The notes beneath the pieces were generated by a model, which was given only the letters and a program-made list of their open reading frames with translations, searched no databases and was not told the DNA's origin. This document shows positions 1 through 9,672 of a DNA stretch of 64,000 nt, one piece after another. Where the stretch lies: assembly GCA_900471605.1 (NCBI GenBank), contig UCEY01000006.1, forward strand, positions 62,001 to 126,000. The letters are read 5' to 3'. This DNA is from Hyphomicrobiales bacterium. GTDB lineage: Bacteria > Pseudomonadota > Alphaproteobacteria > Rhizobiales > Rhizobiaceae. The number at the start of each line of letters is the position of its first letter. Position 1 is the stretch's first letter. A program made the translations under genes and the position numbers.

Positions 1-405
1 CCTGTCCCGCATATGAGACTGATCGCCGTTCAGAATGACTCGCATGACGCGCTCGTAGGCATCAGGGTAGTAGTCGCGAAGTGTGCGATCTGCCAAACGC
101 CGCTCGTAAGTGGTGAACAACTGAGGGAAGGCATGGGCGACCTTCGCCCATTCGCAGTCTTCCTCGTAGAAGCCCTTATCATTGCGGTAGAGTGGATGGA
201 CGACGGCATTTGCGATTTCGTCGAGTTGGAAGCCGCCATGGCTGGCGGTGGAATGCAGAATGATGCTGCCGGAGAATTGCCGTGAGACCTGCGCCATCCC
301 CCATGGTGTTGAGGCTCCTGCTTCTATCGTCGGCCGGTCCAATGCCTGAAGCTCAGTCTCATGCGCCGCTTGTTCTGCTGCCATGTCATCATGGATCTTT
401 GCCAT
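1..405 (-). CDS. DUF7007-domain protein, partial (C-terminus beyond window edge)
   Basis: The first 135 codons of a minus-strand gene are visible; the rest lies outside the window. The ATG at 405 is preceded by AAGGAG seven bases away. The protein carries a STPWG motif near residue 29, then SHGGFQL and GFYEEDCEWA, which I recognise from DUF7007 proteins of rhizobial plasmids and phages; their function is not known. It lies downstream of the ParB-like gene on the same strand, with a rho-independent terminator between them, so it probably has its own promoter or depends on read-through. The family call is from memory of the motif and is moderately sure. Confidence 0.7.
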   Translation of the reverse strand, partial: MAKIHDDMAAEQAAHETELQALDRPTIEAGASTPWGMAQVSRQFSGSIILHSTASHGGFQLDEIANAVVHPLYRNDKGFYEEDCEWAKVAHAFPQLFTTYERRLADRTLRDYYPDAYERVMRVILNGDQSHMRDR

Positions 406-430
406 GACAAACTCCTTCTGATTGCTGGAA

Positions 431-463
431 ACAAAAACGCCGCCAGCGTGAGCCAGCGGCGTT
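431..463 (-). terminator. Rho-independent terminator after the ParB-like gene
   Basis: Reading the minus strand, AACGCCGC (463 to 456) pairs perfectly with GCGGCGTT (443 to 436) around a 12-base loop, and the stem runs directly into a run of five T residues. It sits 24 bases past the ParB-like stop codon. Confidence 0.7.
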
Positions 464-486
464 AGTTCAGATCCGAACGCCTGGTG

Positions 487-2259
487 CTATTCGGCGGCGT
501 CGCGGAAAGTTTCGTCAGCCTCTTCCTCGGCTGTGGACTGATCCACGAGGTCATCACCGAGAAGCTGATCTTCGAGTGCATCGGACATGTTTTGGGTATG
601 CTCCAGTCCGCTGTCGACGCTGGCAAAACGTCCCGCCCACGACCGCACGTCCTCAATTGACGGCGCGAGCAGTGCTGCCGGATGCACCAGCTTGCCCTGA
701 GCAAAATGCTCAATCAAAGCGACACGGGTGTCCTTTACCTTGATACGAGCGGGGACAGCCGCCGCTTCCGCCGCAACCTCCAGCGCGTTGCGCGACAGGC
801 ACGAAAGGAAGTCTTCCGTCGCCATATTGGGCAGGAATTGATCGGCGCCGATAGCGTCCCCGGCAATACGGGCGATCAGGCCGCTATCGGAGCGATTGCG
901 CCGCAGAGACAGGACTTCGATCAGCACCGAGCGCGCAGCCTGCAGCAGCGTCTCGCGATCGAAGGACAGCTTGCCGTCCTCGTCGATCAGCCGGGCAGCA
1001 TGCGGCCCGCATTTCGCACGACCATAGGGATTGTCGGATGAGCCGCTGGCGACCGTGACATTCATGCCGGTGAAGGCGAGAATGAGCAAAGCCATCAGCG
1101 TGTCGTCTTCGATCGGCGCACGGGCGAGCGCCTCGTGCAGGGCGTCAGTCCGCAAGTCGCCGATCATGTCGAGACCCTTCTGGGTCACGTCGGGCCGCAC
1201 CTTCGGTTCCTCGACCTCATCTACGACGGTTTCGACGCCATCGGCATCCTTGACCAGCCTCGGCTTCTTCACCTCGGGCATGCGGTAGGCAACGGACTGG
1301 ACCGACCCGTCGCGCGCGTTGATGTACCAGCCGGTCAGGTCGCCCTTGCCCGGTTTGCCGTAGATCTGTTGCGCCTTTGCCGGTAGTTTTGCCTGGCCGT
1401 ATTCGTTGGCCTCGATGATCGAGCCTCGCTTCGGCAGATTGTTGGCCAGCCACTCCTGCTGCGCCCCGAGAAACGCCTCGACGTCAGTGGTGTAGCGGCT
1501 GTCCTCGTCGGCGGGGGCAAACAGATCCTCCACCCAGACGACACCATAGGCCTGCGCCAGATCATCACCGAAGCTCGCATGTTTGGCGAGCATCCGTGTT
1601 GTGGTGAGTGCGCGGGCGACCTCCCACCACGACACCTGTGGATCCTGTTTCTTCGGCCGGTACTTCTTCCAGACCTCGGCCTGCTCCTCCTGCCCTGCGG
1701 ATGCAATTGTGCGCAGCTGCTGCTCGTTCGGCATATCGCCACGCGCCATCTGATCAAGCATCGCGGGCAGGATGTTGGCGAGCAGCCGCAGCTTTCGGAT
1801 CTGCCGGGCAGGTAGCGCCAGCGCCATCGCGATTGACTCCTCCGTCCATCCCAATGCCACCAGCCGCTCGATCGCACGCCACTGGTCGACGGGGTTCAGC
1901 GGTTCGCGGGCGATATTCTCCGCAAAGGACTGCATGGCACCAAGATCGTCGGAAGGATCGGCCAGCAGCAGGGGAATTTCTGCGAGATCCGCGGCAATGG
2001 CTTGTGCCGCGCGACGATGTCCGAAAACGATGATGTAGCTGTTGCCGCCTTCCGGATCGAGTTTGACAATTGGTGGCTGGACGACACCGATCGCCCTTAT
2101 CGATGCGCACAGAAGCGCGTCGGACTGCGGCGAAGATTTCGACTGACGGGACCGGTCGGGATTGTCCTTCAGACTGCGCGGATCTGCTGCTATCAACTGC
2201 ATGTCAAATGACCTTTTCGGTTTCGGGCGGACGGACTGTCCTTGCCTCCTCATCTTCAT
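487..2259 (-). CDS. ParB/RepB/Spo0J-family nuclease-domain protein (large plasmid form)
   Basis: A 590-residue protein with a ParB N-terminal domain: the box GHRRAAQA lies near residue 78 and ENIAREPLNPVDQ about 45 residues later, followed by a helix-turn-helix-like stretch (WTEESIAMALALPARQIRK). True partition ParBs are about 280-350 residues, so this is the long C-terminally extended form found on rhizobial accessory replicons; no ParA neighbour is present, so a role in plasmid segregation should not be assumed. I chose the ATG at 2259, with AGGAG upstream; the frame stays open to 2361 and an internal ATG (MQLIAADP) also has a purine-rich leader. It is the first of a minus-strand group with the DUF7007 gene and probably belongs functionally with the methylase-helicase block. 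Confidence 0.8.
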   Translation of the reverse strand: MKMRRQGQSVRPKPKRSFDMQLIAADPRSLKDNPDRSRQSKSSPQSDALLCASIRAIGVVQPPIVKLDPEGGNSYIIVFGHRRAAQAIAADLAEIPLLLADPSDDLGAMQSFAENIAREPLNPVDQWRAIERLVALGWTEESIAMALALPARQIRKLRLLANILPAMLDQMARGDMPNEQQLRTIASAGQEEQAEVWKKYRPKKQDPQVSWWEVARALTTTRMLAKHASFGDDLAQAYGVVWVEDLFAPADEDSRYTTDVEAFLGAQQEWLANNLPKRGSIIEANEYGQAKLPAKAQQIYGKPGKGDLTGWYINARDGSVQSVAYRMPEVKKPRLVKDADGVETVVDEVEEPKVRPDVTQKGLDMIGDLRTDALHEALARAPIEDDTLMALLILAFTGMNVTVASGSSDNPYGRAKCGPHAARLIDEDGKLSFDRETLLQAARSVLIEVLSLRRNRSDSGLIARIAGDAIGADQFLPNMATEDFLSCLSRNALEVAAEAAAVPARIKVKDTRVALIEHFAQGKLVHPAALLAPSIEDVRSWAGRFASVDSGLEHTQNMSDALEDQLLGDDLVDQSTAEEEADETFRDAAE

Positions 2260-2524
2260 TTCGAAGACATCTCCTGGACCGCAGGAAGGACCGGCGGCTG
2301 CAATTGCGCCGGAGCAGACCTGGCTTGCGGGAGAGCGAGGCATACCTGCCTTGCGAGGCAAGCTGGCCCGGTCTCCGCGACCGGCGCGATTGAGGGAACC
2401 GTCAGCCGTTGGACCGTCCTTGCGAACCGGTTTCCATTTCCTTTTCCTCCCCCATCTTTTCCTTCCCTCCTCCCTTCCCCCGTGATGTCACGCGATTTTA
2501 AGCAATTGCTGCTGAACTCGCGTG

Positions 2525-3571
2525 ATGACAAAACCGCCGCGCAAGAAATCCCAGCCGCTGTTGCGGGAGACAGATGCTCCGATCCGATCACGGCCGCGCA
2601 AACCACGTGATCCCGCGCAGCCACAGCTGCCTTTCGATCCGATGCCCGACCTGATCGAACCCTGCCTGGCGCTGTTGAAGGCAAAGCCGCCGTCCGGACC
2701 GGACTGGATCTACGAGATCAAATGGGACGGCTATCGAGTGGCGGTCCATATCGAGCCGAATTCCGTCCGGATCATCACGCGCGGCGGTCACGATTGGACG
2801 GAGAGGTTTCCGGCGATCGCCGACGCCGCTCGCAAGCTCGGCGTCGGAACTGCCATTCTCGATGGTGAAGCCGTCGTGCTTGACAACGAGGGCCGCTCCG
2901 ATTTCGGCGCGCTGCAGCGTTCGCTCGGGGGGCGCGGTGGAAAAAAGGCGTCGGCCGAAGCTGTCCTCTACGCGTTCGACCTTTTGTATTTCGACGGTCA
3001 CGATCTGACGAACATGGAGTTGTCCGGGCGCCGTCATCTGCTCGAAGACTTGATCGGTGAGAGCGAGGGAGCAATCCGTGTCTCTCAGGAGGTGGAAGCC
3101 GATGGGCCTACTCTTCTTGCGGCCGCCTGCGAACACGGCTTTGAGGGCATCATCGCCAAGCACCGCGACAGCACGTACCGCTCCGGTCGCCTTGGCGACT
3201 GGCAAAAAATCAAATGTGTGCAGAGCGAAAGCTTTGTGATCGTCGGATATGAACCATCGACTGCCGCACGCGGGGGGATTGGCAGCCTGCTGCTCGCAGC
3301 CTACCAAGGCGACGCGTTCGTCTATGTCGGCTCGGTCGGGACGGGCTTCAAAGAGAAAGACGCGATCGAACTACGCCGCATGCTGGACGCATTGAAGACA
3401 AAGCGTCCAACGGTCGCCGTCGACAAGAAGGGTGTCGTCTTTGCCCAGCCGACCTTGATTGCCGAGATCGAATTTCGCGCCTGGACCGACGATGGCAAGC
3501 TGAGGCACGCATCCTACAAGGGATTGAGAGAAGTGCAGGACAACGCGGCGATCTACAAACTCGACGACTAG
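2525..3571 (+). CDS. Stand-alone ATP-dependent DNA ligase (LigD ligase-domain type)
   Basis: A 348-residue ATP-dependent ligase. The adenylation motif YEIKWDGYR (catalytic Lys near residue 60) is followed by LDGEAVVLD, FEGIIAKHRDSTYRSGR and a C-terminal OB-fold region ending AEIEFRAWTDDGKLRHASYKG. The phosphoesterase and polymerase domains of full LigD are absent, so this is a ligase-only paralogue of the LigD found at 41369-44032. Such enzymes seal nicks or double-strand breaks, some with Ku. Start: GTG-ATG at 2522-2527; no good ribosome site is visible, and I prefer the ATG. It is the only plus-strand gene in the plasmid block and ends in a hairpin shared with the convergent methylase-helicase gene. 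Confidence 0.88.
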   Translation: MTKPPRKKSQPLLRETDAPIRSRPRKPRDPAQPQLPFDPMPDLIEPCLALLKAKPPSGPDWIYEIKWDGYRVAVHIEPNSVRIITRGGHDWTERFPAIADAARKLGVGTAILDGEAVVLDNEGRSDFGALQRSLGGRGGKKASAEAVLYAFDLLYFDGHDLTNMELSGRRHLLEDLIGESEGAIRVSQEVEADGPTLLAAACEHGFEGIIAKHRDSTYRSGRLGDWQKIKCVQSESFVIVGYEPSTAARGGIGSLLLAAYQGDAFVYVGSVGTGFKEKDAIELRRMLDALKTKRPTVAVDKKGVVFAQPTLIAEIEFRAWTDDGKLRHASYKGLREVQDNAAIYKLDD

Positions 3572-3594
3572 CTTTCCAAGGTCTCAAAACGAAA

Positions 3595-3622
3595 GAGCGC
3601 TCGACCCTTTCGGGGAGCGCCC
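3595..3622. terminator. Hairpin between convergent genes
   Basis: GCGCT (3597-3601) pairs with AGCGC (3616-3620), with an inner CCC/GGG stem and a TTTC loop. No long T-run follows, but its position between the ligase stop and the convergent helicase stop suits a bidirectional terminator. Confidence 0.45.
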
Positions 3623-3744
3623 TTCCAACCCGGACAGCTTCAAACGCGCGGCGATTGCCACTGCAGGAAACCATCGAAACGGGTGATGACCGATAGATGT
3701 GCATCGCCCGGTCCCGTTTCAAGTGGCGGGGGATAAGCCGCTGT

Positions 3745-6700
3745 TCAAGCGGCTTCCTGTCGATCCTCCTCTGGCTCATTGGCGGCTGCCGCTAGATCCC
3801 TCTCGATCTCGTCCAGTTGGCTCAGCTTGAGTTCAAGTTCGGCTTCGAATGAGAAGCTTTCTCCCAGACGCGGTGTGTAGGATGCAAGACGACGGTTCGC
3901 ATCGGCAAGGCGATTGCGATGGTTCTCGCGTTCATGTTCGAACCCGCCAAGCGCATGCTCGAGCCTGGCGATCGCGCCGATCGGGGTGGTGGTTACTGCC
4001 AGATCGATCTCATAGTCGCCGCCCGTGCGCTGGAGCAGGGTGTCATATCGGTAGCCATCCTTACCAAACCGCTCACCCTGATAGACGAGGTCGAAGCCGC
4101 CGATCGCGGCGATAACGACTTCATTCTCCTGCTGAAGCTGAACGAGCGTCAGGATCTCCTTCATCAGCGCCCGGCCCGCGAGCTTGCGCTCATCGAAGTC
4201 AGTGCTGCAAACCTGCATCGAGAACGCATCGCCAGCGGTCGGGACCAGGCGTTCGATATCCTTGGCCAAATCCTCGATCCGGCGGGTGGAAAACTCAATA
4301 TCCCGTTCAGCATCGCGGATCTGCCGGCGGATCGCATGCTGGTCATCGATATGCGCGGCCCGCAAGCGGTCGAGGCGAGCGATCTCGGCCTCGAGCCCCG
4401 CCTTCTGCATCAGACGCTCGTCGCCAGACGCGATGGCCTTGGCCATGGCGAACTGGTTTGCCTGCCCCTCACCCATGTCCTCCAGCCGTCGAACGCTGGT
4501 GTCGCCCGAAAGAGCCGCTGCGATGAACCGGGCTTTGCGCTCGTTGTTCTGCCACATCGTGGCATCGAGGCTGCCAAGCGTTGCATAGGCGAAGACGTCG
4601 ACTTCATCATGCTGGTTGCCCTGACGGATGATCCGGCCTTCGCGTTGCTCTATTTGCGACGGCAACCAAGGGACGTCGAGGTGATGCAGGGCTTTCAGCC
4701 GCGCCTGGACATTGACGCCGGTGCCCATGGTTTCTGACGAGCCGATCAACACGCGGACCTTGCCGGCATTAAAGTCGTTGAAAAGCCGCTGCTTGGCATC
4801 CGACTTCTTGTAATCTTGCATGAAGGCGACTTCGGATGCCGGCACGCCGAGTCGGATAAGCTCGTCGCGGATCCACCTGTATGCGGAAAAACCGCGGGAC
4901 GCCTCGACACTCATCGTGCCGAGATCGGAGAAGATGAGCTGGCCGGCGCCTGGCCGGTCGTAAGACTTGCCGTCCTTACGGCGATACTCAGCCTCTCCCG
5001 TTTCCTGCCATATCCGGTAGGCGTTGGCGACCAACGCATTCAGCTTGTTGGCGGCCTCGTTCTCGATGGCTTGATCGACCAGCCGAAGATCGATGGCGGC
5101 GTGCCGCCCGTCGGTGATGACGGAGAGCAGTATGTCGTCGCCTGGCTTGGGCGGCCCATCCCGCATCTCGATCGCCTTGATCCGCGCGTCCAGCTGCCTC
5201 TGGTAGGACTTGAAAGCGGCCGTCGGCTCGGCGGTGATGATCTGGCGCTTTCCGCTAGAGATATTGGGAACCTTTACATAAGTTTTCAGATCGACCGGCA
5301 GCACGACGTCGGCGAAGGAGCGGAACATGGCGATGAGTTCTGGCACGTTCACGAACTGGCTAAAGCGCGTGACCGGCTTGTATTTGCCGGACGGCTGCAG
5401 TTCGAGTTCCGTCGATGTGTCGCCGAAGGTCGAGGCCCATGCGTCGAACTCGTGCAGACCACGTTCCGACAATGCTGCCGGCTCCATCATCCGCTGCACG
5501 GAGAACATCTCGCCGAGCGTATTAGTGATCGGAGTGCCCGAAGCCAGCACCAGCGCCCTGCCCTGGTTCCTGGTTTCAATAAAGCGGGATTTGACGAACA
5601 GATCCCAGGCCCGCTGCGATCCGTTCGGATCGACACCGCGCAACGTCGACATGTTGGTGGCAAAGGACAACTTGCGGAATTCCTGCGCCTCGTCGACGAT
5701 GATCTGGTCGATGCCCAATTCGGAGATAGTGAGTAGGTCGTCCTTGCGCGTGGCGAGTGCCTCAAGCCTTTCCTTATGACCCTCCTTCATGCGCTCGATC
5801 CGCTTGCGGGACAGACGGTCGTCGCGTTCGACCTTGGTGAGCAGCTCCTCGTAAAGCTCCAATTCGTCCTGGATCATCTGCGCCTCGAATGCGGAGGGAA
5901 CCGAGATGAAGCGAAACGCCGAATGGGTGATAATGATCGCATCCCAGTTCGCTGTCGCCGCCCGCGACAGGAAGCGGTGACGCTTTTCCTTCACGAAGTT
6001 GGTCTCGTCGGCGACAAGAATGCGGGCGTTGGGATAGAGCGCCAGGAATTCGCGTGCGGCCTGCGCCAGGCAATGGCCGGGCACGACCAGCATTGCCTTG
6101 TTGATCAGGCCGAGGCGGCGCTGCTCCATGATGGCGGCCGCCATGGTCAGCGTCTTGCCGGCACCGACGGCGTGCGCGAGATAGGTGGCACCCGCCGAAA
6201 TGATCCGCCAGATGCCGCGCTTCTGATGACCGTACAAAGAAAAGGCGCCTGAGGCGCCGGGAAGCTGGAGATGATCGCCGTTGAAGGAACGCGGCGCGAT
6301 GTTGTTGAAGGTGTCGTTATAGACGCGCGCCAGCCGATCGGTTCGATCTGCATCCGACCAGATCCATGCTTGGAATGCCGCCTTGATCTTGGCGAGCTTT
6401 TCCTTGGCCGCTTCCGTCTCCACCGTATTCAGCACCCGACGCTCGGTCTCGCCGTCGCGGATCGTGTCGAAGATCTGCGGCACGGAGGAATTGAGCGCAT
6501 CCGAGAGCAGTTGGCCGGCATGGCGGCGGTGGGTGCCCCACTCCGTGGTGCCAGCTGCCGACCATTCGAGTTGACGGGCATTGACCGTCCATGTCGCCAG
6601 CTCCGGCAGATGGTGTATAGAGATCTCGGCATCCATAGTCTGTTTCACGAAGGCGACGACGTCATCGGCCGGGATCCACGGCGCACCAAGCCGAGCGGTG

Positions 6701-8826
6701 ATGTCTGAGGGTCGAAGATCGGCAGGCTGCACACGCTCAAGAGCTGCCACGTTTCGGGCGAAGGCCGGATCGAGCCCGGCTGCAGCGCGAGCAACCGTGA
6801 GCTTTGATCGCACGGCGCCCGACAGATAGGCGTCAGCCACCTGCCAGGACCCGTCTGACGGATCTCGGAAGATCGCATCGCCCAGCTCGGCGAGCACATC
6901 AGCGACATCACGATGCAGCAGTTCGGCGATATGATCGGGATCGACGTGGCCGCGCTCGTTCAAGACGACAGCAAGCGCGTCGAGGGCCGAAGTGATGACG
7001 GGTGCCGGTGGCGGTGCGATGACCCGTTCAGTAAAGATCGGCCCGGGTCTGGCCGTGTTGGTCTCCAGATCATAGTCTTCGATGGAGGCCACCAGCCAGC
7101 AATCGGGGTCATCGAGGAATGGCGAGATGTTTGGCCGACGATGGACCTCCCTGATCTCACCCGTGTCCGGATCCTCCGATGTCGAGACGGAGGTAAAGTT
7201 GATCGGACCAAATTCGCGCACGAAGCTCGACCAGGCGATGCGCAGCGACACCTGCGCTTGTCTCCACGGCTGATCGCGCTCCTGCAGCTTGAGAATGAGC
7301 CGGACGGCATCACGGATCGGAATGAGCTTTCGGATGATCAGCGCGTGCTTGGCGAAGATGCCGTCAGCGCTGCGGCCCTTCCTGACTTCGACCGGAACAG
7401 CGATCCCATCCAATACCTGCATCAAGGCCGTGCCCTTGCCGATAAAATAGCTTCCCTCGCGCACCTTGGGATCGTCTGGACGCTCTGCCATCGCATCGGC
7501 GACTTCGTCCTCAAGGGCGAAGTCGATTGTGGAGGTCTCACCGTCATAGATGTCAGCTGGTAGCTGACCGATCGCGGCGTTCAGGCTCGTTTCGAGATCA
7601 CCACTGATCGGGATGCAGGTATAGGTCTCGCCAAACGGTCCCGAGGTGACGGCATGGCGGCCCAGCACCATGTCGGGATGATCGGCGAACCACCTGTTGA
7701 TACGGACGCTGCCGCCCTCACCTTCCACCGACGCATCCGCAAGATCGACCCAGCTATCGTCTCCAGCCATCTCGTCCGCATGGCGCCTTCGGAAGAAGAG
7801 GATATCAACGACGACATCGGTTCCAGCGTCAGCCCGAAAACTTCCCTCTGGCAGGCGGATTGCTCCGACAAGATCGGCCAGGCTGGCGATGTGCTCGCGG
7901 GCGCGGCTGTCAGCCTTGTCCATGGTGCCGGACGAGGTGACGAAAGCGGCAAGCCCGCCGGGCTTCAGCCTATCGATCGACTTGGCGATGAAATAGTCAT
8001 GCAGCCGTAAACCGAATGACCGGAAAGCCGGGTCGCTTTTCACCGTGCGGTCGGAAAACGGCGGATTGCCGATCGCCAGATCGAAATGGGCTGGCAGATC
8101 CGTCCGGGCGAAATCACCTGTGATGATTCTGGCCCGCGGTTGTAGCAGTCGGACGATGCGTGCTGTGACGGGATCGAGCTCGACGCCGGTGACGTGGCTG
8201 ACCTTGGAGAGCGCATCCTGCATCAGCGCCGGAAACATCCCCGTGCCAATCCCCGGCTCCAGGATCCGTCCACCCTTGAAGCCCATCCGGATCAAGCCCG
8301 CCCAGATGGACCGAACGATAAACTCGGGTGTGAAGTGTGCATATTGCGTGCAGCGCGCCAGCGACGCGTAATCACCTGGCGCCACAGCGCTTTCGAGATT
8401 GCCAGCGAGCTCTTCCCAGCCTTTGCGAAACGCTTCTTCGCCCGGCCGCCGGAATATGCCGTTGGCCAGATCCGAAGCGCCGAAGCCGGTGAACTTGATC
8501 AGCCTGGCCTGCTGGTCAGGTCGCGCCGGCAATCCGTGACGCTCGATCTCGTTCGCCAGCATGATGGCGGCGATATTTTCCCTCGCACGGTCGCGCCACG
8601 ATTTTGCGAGACCGCGAGAACCCTGCAACCGAAAATCCACCTTCGCTCGCATCTGCGCTTTGGGCTTAGGTTCTTTGCGAACAGGTGCGGCCAGCGCCGG
8701 CGTCGACGGCGGCGGGTCAAGATCGGCCCCGAACTCTGCTGCGAAACCGGGCATACCGAGATCGAAACCGGAAGAAAGAGCCGTATTGCCGAACAGGTCG
8801 ATGGTGAAAGGATCGTCATGCGCCAT
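3745..8826 (-). CDS. N-6 DNA methylase / DEAD-type helicase fusion (DarB / strawberry-notch-like)
   Basis: A 1693-residue protein. Near residue 192 is an AdoMet-binding motif (EPGIGTGMFP) and near 254 the N6-adenine methylase catalytic motif NPPF. The second half is a superfamily-2 helicase: Walker A GAGKT near residue 885, DEAQ box near 1045, SGTPITNT (motif III) and QREGRIIRQGNQ (motif VI) near 1395, followed by a C-terminal segment rich in charged helices. This methylase-helicase fusion is the architecture of phage P1 DarB, which is co-packaged to protect incoming DNA from restriction, and is frequent on rhizobial plasmids and integrative elements. Start at ATG 8826 (MAHDDPF) with AGGAG seven bases upstream. 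It probably acts with the flanking DUF1419, TOPRIM and ParB-like proteins on mobile DNA; that role is inference. Confidence 0.85.
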   Translation of the reverse strand: MAHDDPFTIDLFGNTALSSGFDLGMPGFAAEFGADLDPPPSTPALAAPVRKEPKPKAQMRAKVDFRLQGSRGLAKSWRDRARENIAAIMLANEIERHGLPARPDQQARLIKFTGFGASDLANGIFRRPGEEAFRKGWEELAGNLESAVAPGDYASLARCTQYAHFTPEFIVRSIWAGLIRMGFKGGRILEPGIGTGMFPALMQDALSKVSHVTGVELDPVTARIVRLLQPRARIITGDFARTDLPAHFDLAIGNPPFSDRTVKSDPAFRSFGLRLHDYFIAKSIDRLKPGGLAAFVTSSGTMDKADSRAREHIASLADLVGAIRLPEGSFRADAGTDVVVDILFFRRRHADEMAGDDSWVDLADASVEGEGGSVRINRWFADHPDMVLGRHAVTSGPFGETYTCIPISGDLETSLNAAIGQLPADIYDGETSTIDFALEDEVADAMAERPDDPKVREGSYFIGKGTALMQVLDGIAVPVEVRKGRSADGIFAKHALIIRKLIPIRDAVRLILKLQERDQPWRQAQVSLRIAWSSFVREFGPINFTSVSTSEDPDTGEIREVHRRPNISPFLDDPDCWLVASIEDYDLETNTARPGPIFTERVIAPPPAPVITSALDALAVVLNERGHVDPDHIAELLHRDVADVLAELGDAIFRDPSDGSWQVADAYLSGAVRSKLTVARAAAGLDPAFARNVAALERVQPADLRPSDITARLGAPWIPADDVVAFVKQTMDAEISIHHLPELATWTVNARQLEWSAAGTTEWGTHRRHAGQLLSDALNSSVPQIFDTIRDGETERRVLNTVETEAAKEKLAKIKAAFQAWIWSDADRTDRLARVYNDTFNNIAPRSFNGDHLQLPGASGAFSLYGHQKRGIWRIISAGATYLAHAVGAGKTLTMAAAIMEQRRLGLINKAMLVVPGHCLAQAAREFLALYPNARILVADETNFVKEKRHRFLSRAATANWDAIIITHSAFRFISVPSAFEAQMIQDELELYEELLTKVERDDRLSRKRIERMKEGHKERLEALATRKDDLLTISELGIDQIIVDEAQEFRKLSFATNMSTLRGVDPNGSQRAWDLFVKSRFIETRNQGRALVLASGTPITNTLGEMFSVQRMMEPAALSERGLHEFDAWASTFGDTSTELELQPSGKYKPVTRFSQFVNVPELIAMFRSFADVVLPVDLKTYVKVPNISSGKRQIITAEPTAAFKSYQRQLDARIKAIEMRDGPPKPGDDILLSVITDGRHAAIDLRLVDQAIENEAANKLNALVANAYRIWQETGEAEYRRKDGKSYDRPGAGQLIFSDLGTMSVEASRGFSAYRWIRDELIRLGVPASEVAFMQDYKKSDAKQRLFNDFNAGKVRVLIGSSETMGTGVNVQARLKALHHLDVPWLPSQIEQREGRIIRQGNQHDEVDVFAYATLGSLDATMWQNNERKARFIAAALSGDTSVRRLEDMGEGQANQFAMAKAIASGDERLMQKAGLEAEIARLDRLRAAHIDDQHAIRRQIRDAERDIEFSTRRIEDLAKDIERLVPTAGDAFSMQVCSTDFDERKLAGRALMKEILTLVQLQQENEVVIAAIGGFDLVYQGERFGKDGYRYDTLLQRTGGDYEIDLAVTTTPIGAIARLEHALGGFEHERENHRNRLADANRRLASYTPRLGESFSFEAELELKLSQLDEIERDLAAAANEPEEDRQEAA

Positions 8827-8924
8827 TGGAAAACTCCTGTGAGTGGGCGCGCCGAGGCACACTCGCAGGCGGTGCGGGTGTTGCCAGGACGCGGATGATG
8901 GAGGTTTTGAAGTGAAGGCTGCCG

Positions 8925-9542
8925 TCAGGCAGCGATGGTTTCCGGGAAATGACGGAATTGTACCGGCAGCTTCGCGGCGATCTCCTCGTCCGTCAGATCG
9001 TCGAGCAGCTTCCAGATCTTGCCCTGAGTGGCGGGATAGTTGAGCACGATCTGGCGATTACGCAGATCGGCTGGAAAGCGGGCATCGGCATAGCCGCGAA
9101 AATCCGGACCGGTCGCGCTCCAGATATGGTCGCGCTTTTCTTGGTCGCTCATGGCGCGGACCGGCCGGGATTCACGGGCGATGATTTCGGCGCGCATCCG
9201 GTCGGGCGACTGACGATCGCCCAGGTCGCAATAGCCGTGAAACCAGCTAGACCGATCATCGATCGTCAGCGCAAAGAACATGCTGGTGACGCTGGCGGCC
9301 AGAAACTCCCGCATGGCGAACATGTCGCCGCGGTAAAACAACGGCGGCAGGATCTCGAACATGTGGTCGTGGTCGGTTTCGGATATCTCGAACCACTCGC
9401 CGACATATCGCGTGCCATTCATCCGATCATCATCGAACGGTGCTTGGGAGTGGCGATTGAACAGGGCGTACATTTCGTGACGGCTGGCCACACCTTCGAA
9501 CACTTTGCGATGTGCTGGACGGATTGCTGGGGAAACGGACAT
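8925..9542 (-). CDS. DUF1419-domain protein
   Basis: A 205-residue protein of the DUF1419 family, which I know from rhizobial plasmids next to methylase-helicase genes; function unknown. The central segment ISETDHDHMFEILPPLF, then FFALTIDD and RSSWFHGYCDLGD, are the recognisable parts. The frame is open 52 codons further upstream, but the ATG at 9542 (MSVSPAIRP) has an AAGGAG six bases before it and is the better start. No signal peptide or membrane segment is seen. It lies 98 bases upstream of the methylase-helicase start and on the same strand, so co-transcription is likely. Confidence 0.75.
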   Translation of the reverse strand: MSVSPAIRPAHRKVFEGVASRHEMYALFNRHSQAPFDDDRMNGTRYVGEWFEISETDHDHMFEILPPLFYRGDMFAMREFLAASVTSMFFALTIDDRSSWFHGYCDLGDRQSPDRMRAEIIARESRPVRAMSDQEKRDHIWSATGPDFRGYADARFPADLRNRQIVLNYPATQGKIWKLLDDLTDEEIAAKLPVQFRHFPETIAA

Positions 9543-9672
9543 CTGCGGCTCCTTCGGGGTTACGACTGAAGCGAAGCCTGATCGACCTCTCTGTTCAGTC
9601 CTTTGATTGCCCCTCCTCAGCCGGCGCCTCGCGGGCAGCGGGTCAAGGGCCGCCTTCAGGCGGGCGGCAGCT

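Noticed and set aside
487-2259. Genuine chromosome/plasmid partition ParB with parS
   Set aside because: The protein is nearly twice the usual length, has no ParA partner in view, and I see no parS-like repeats nearby.
3919-5736. Open frames of 272 and 306 codons antisense to the methylase-helicase
   Set aside because: They are mirror frames of a gene with clear helicase motifs.
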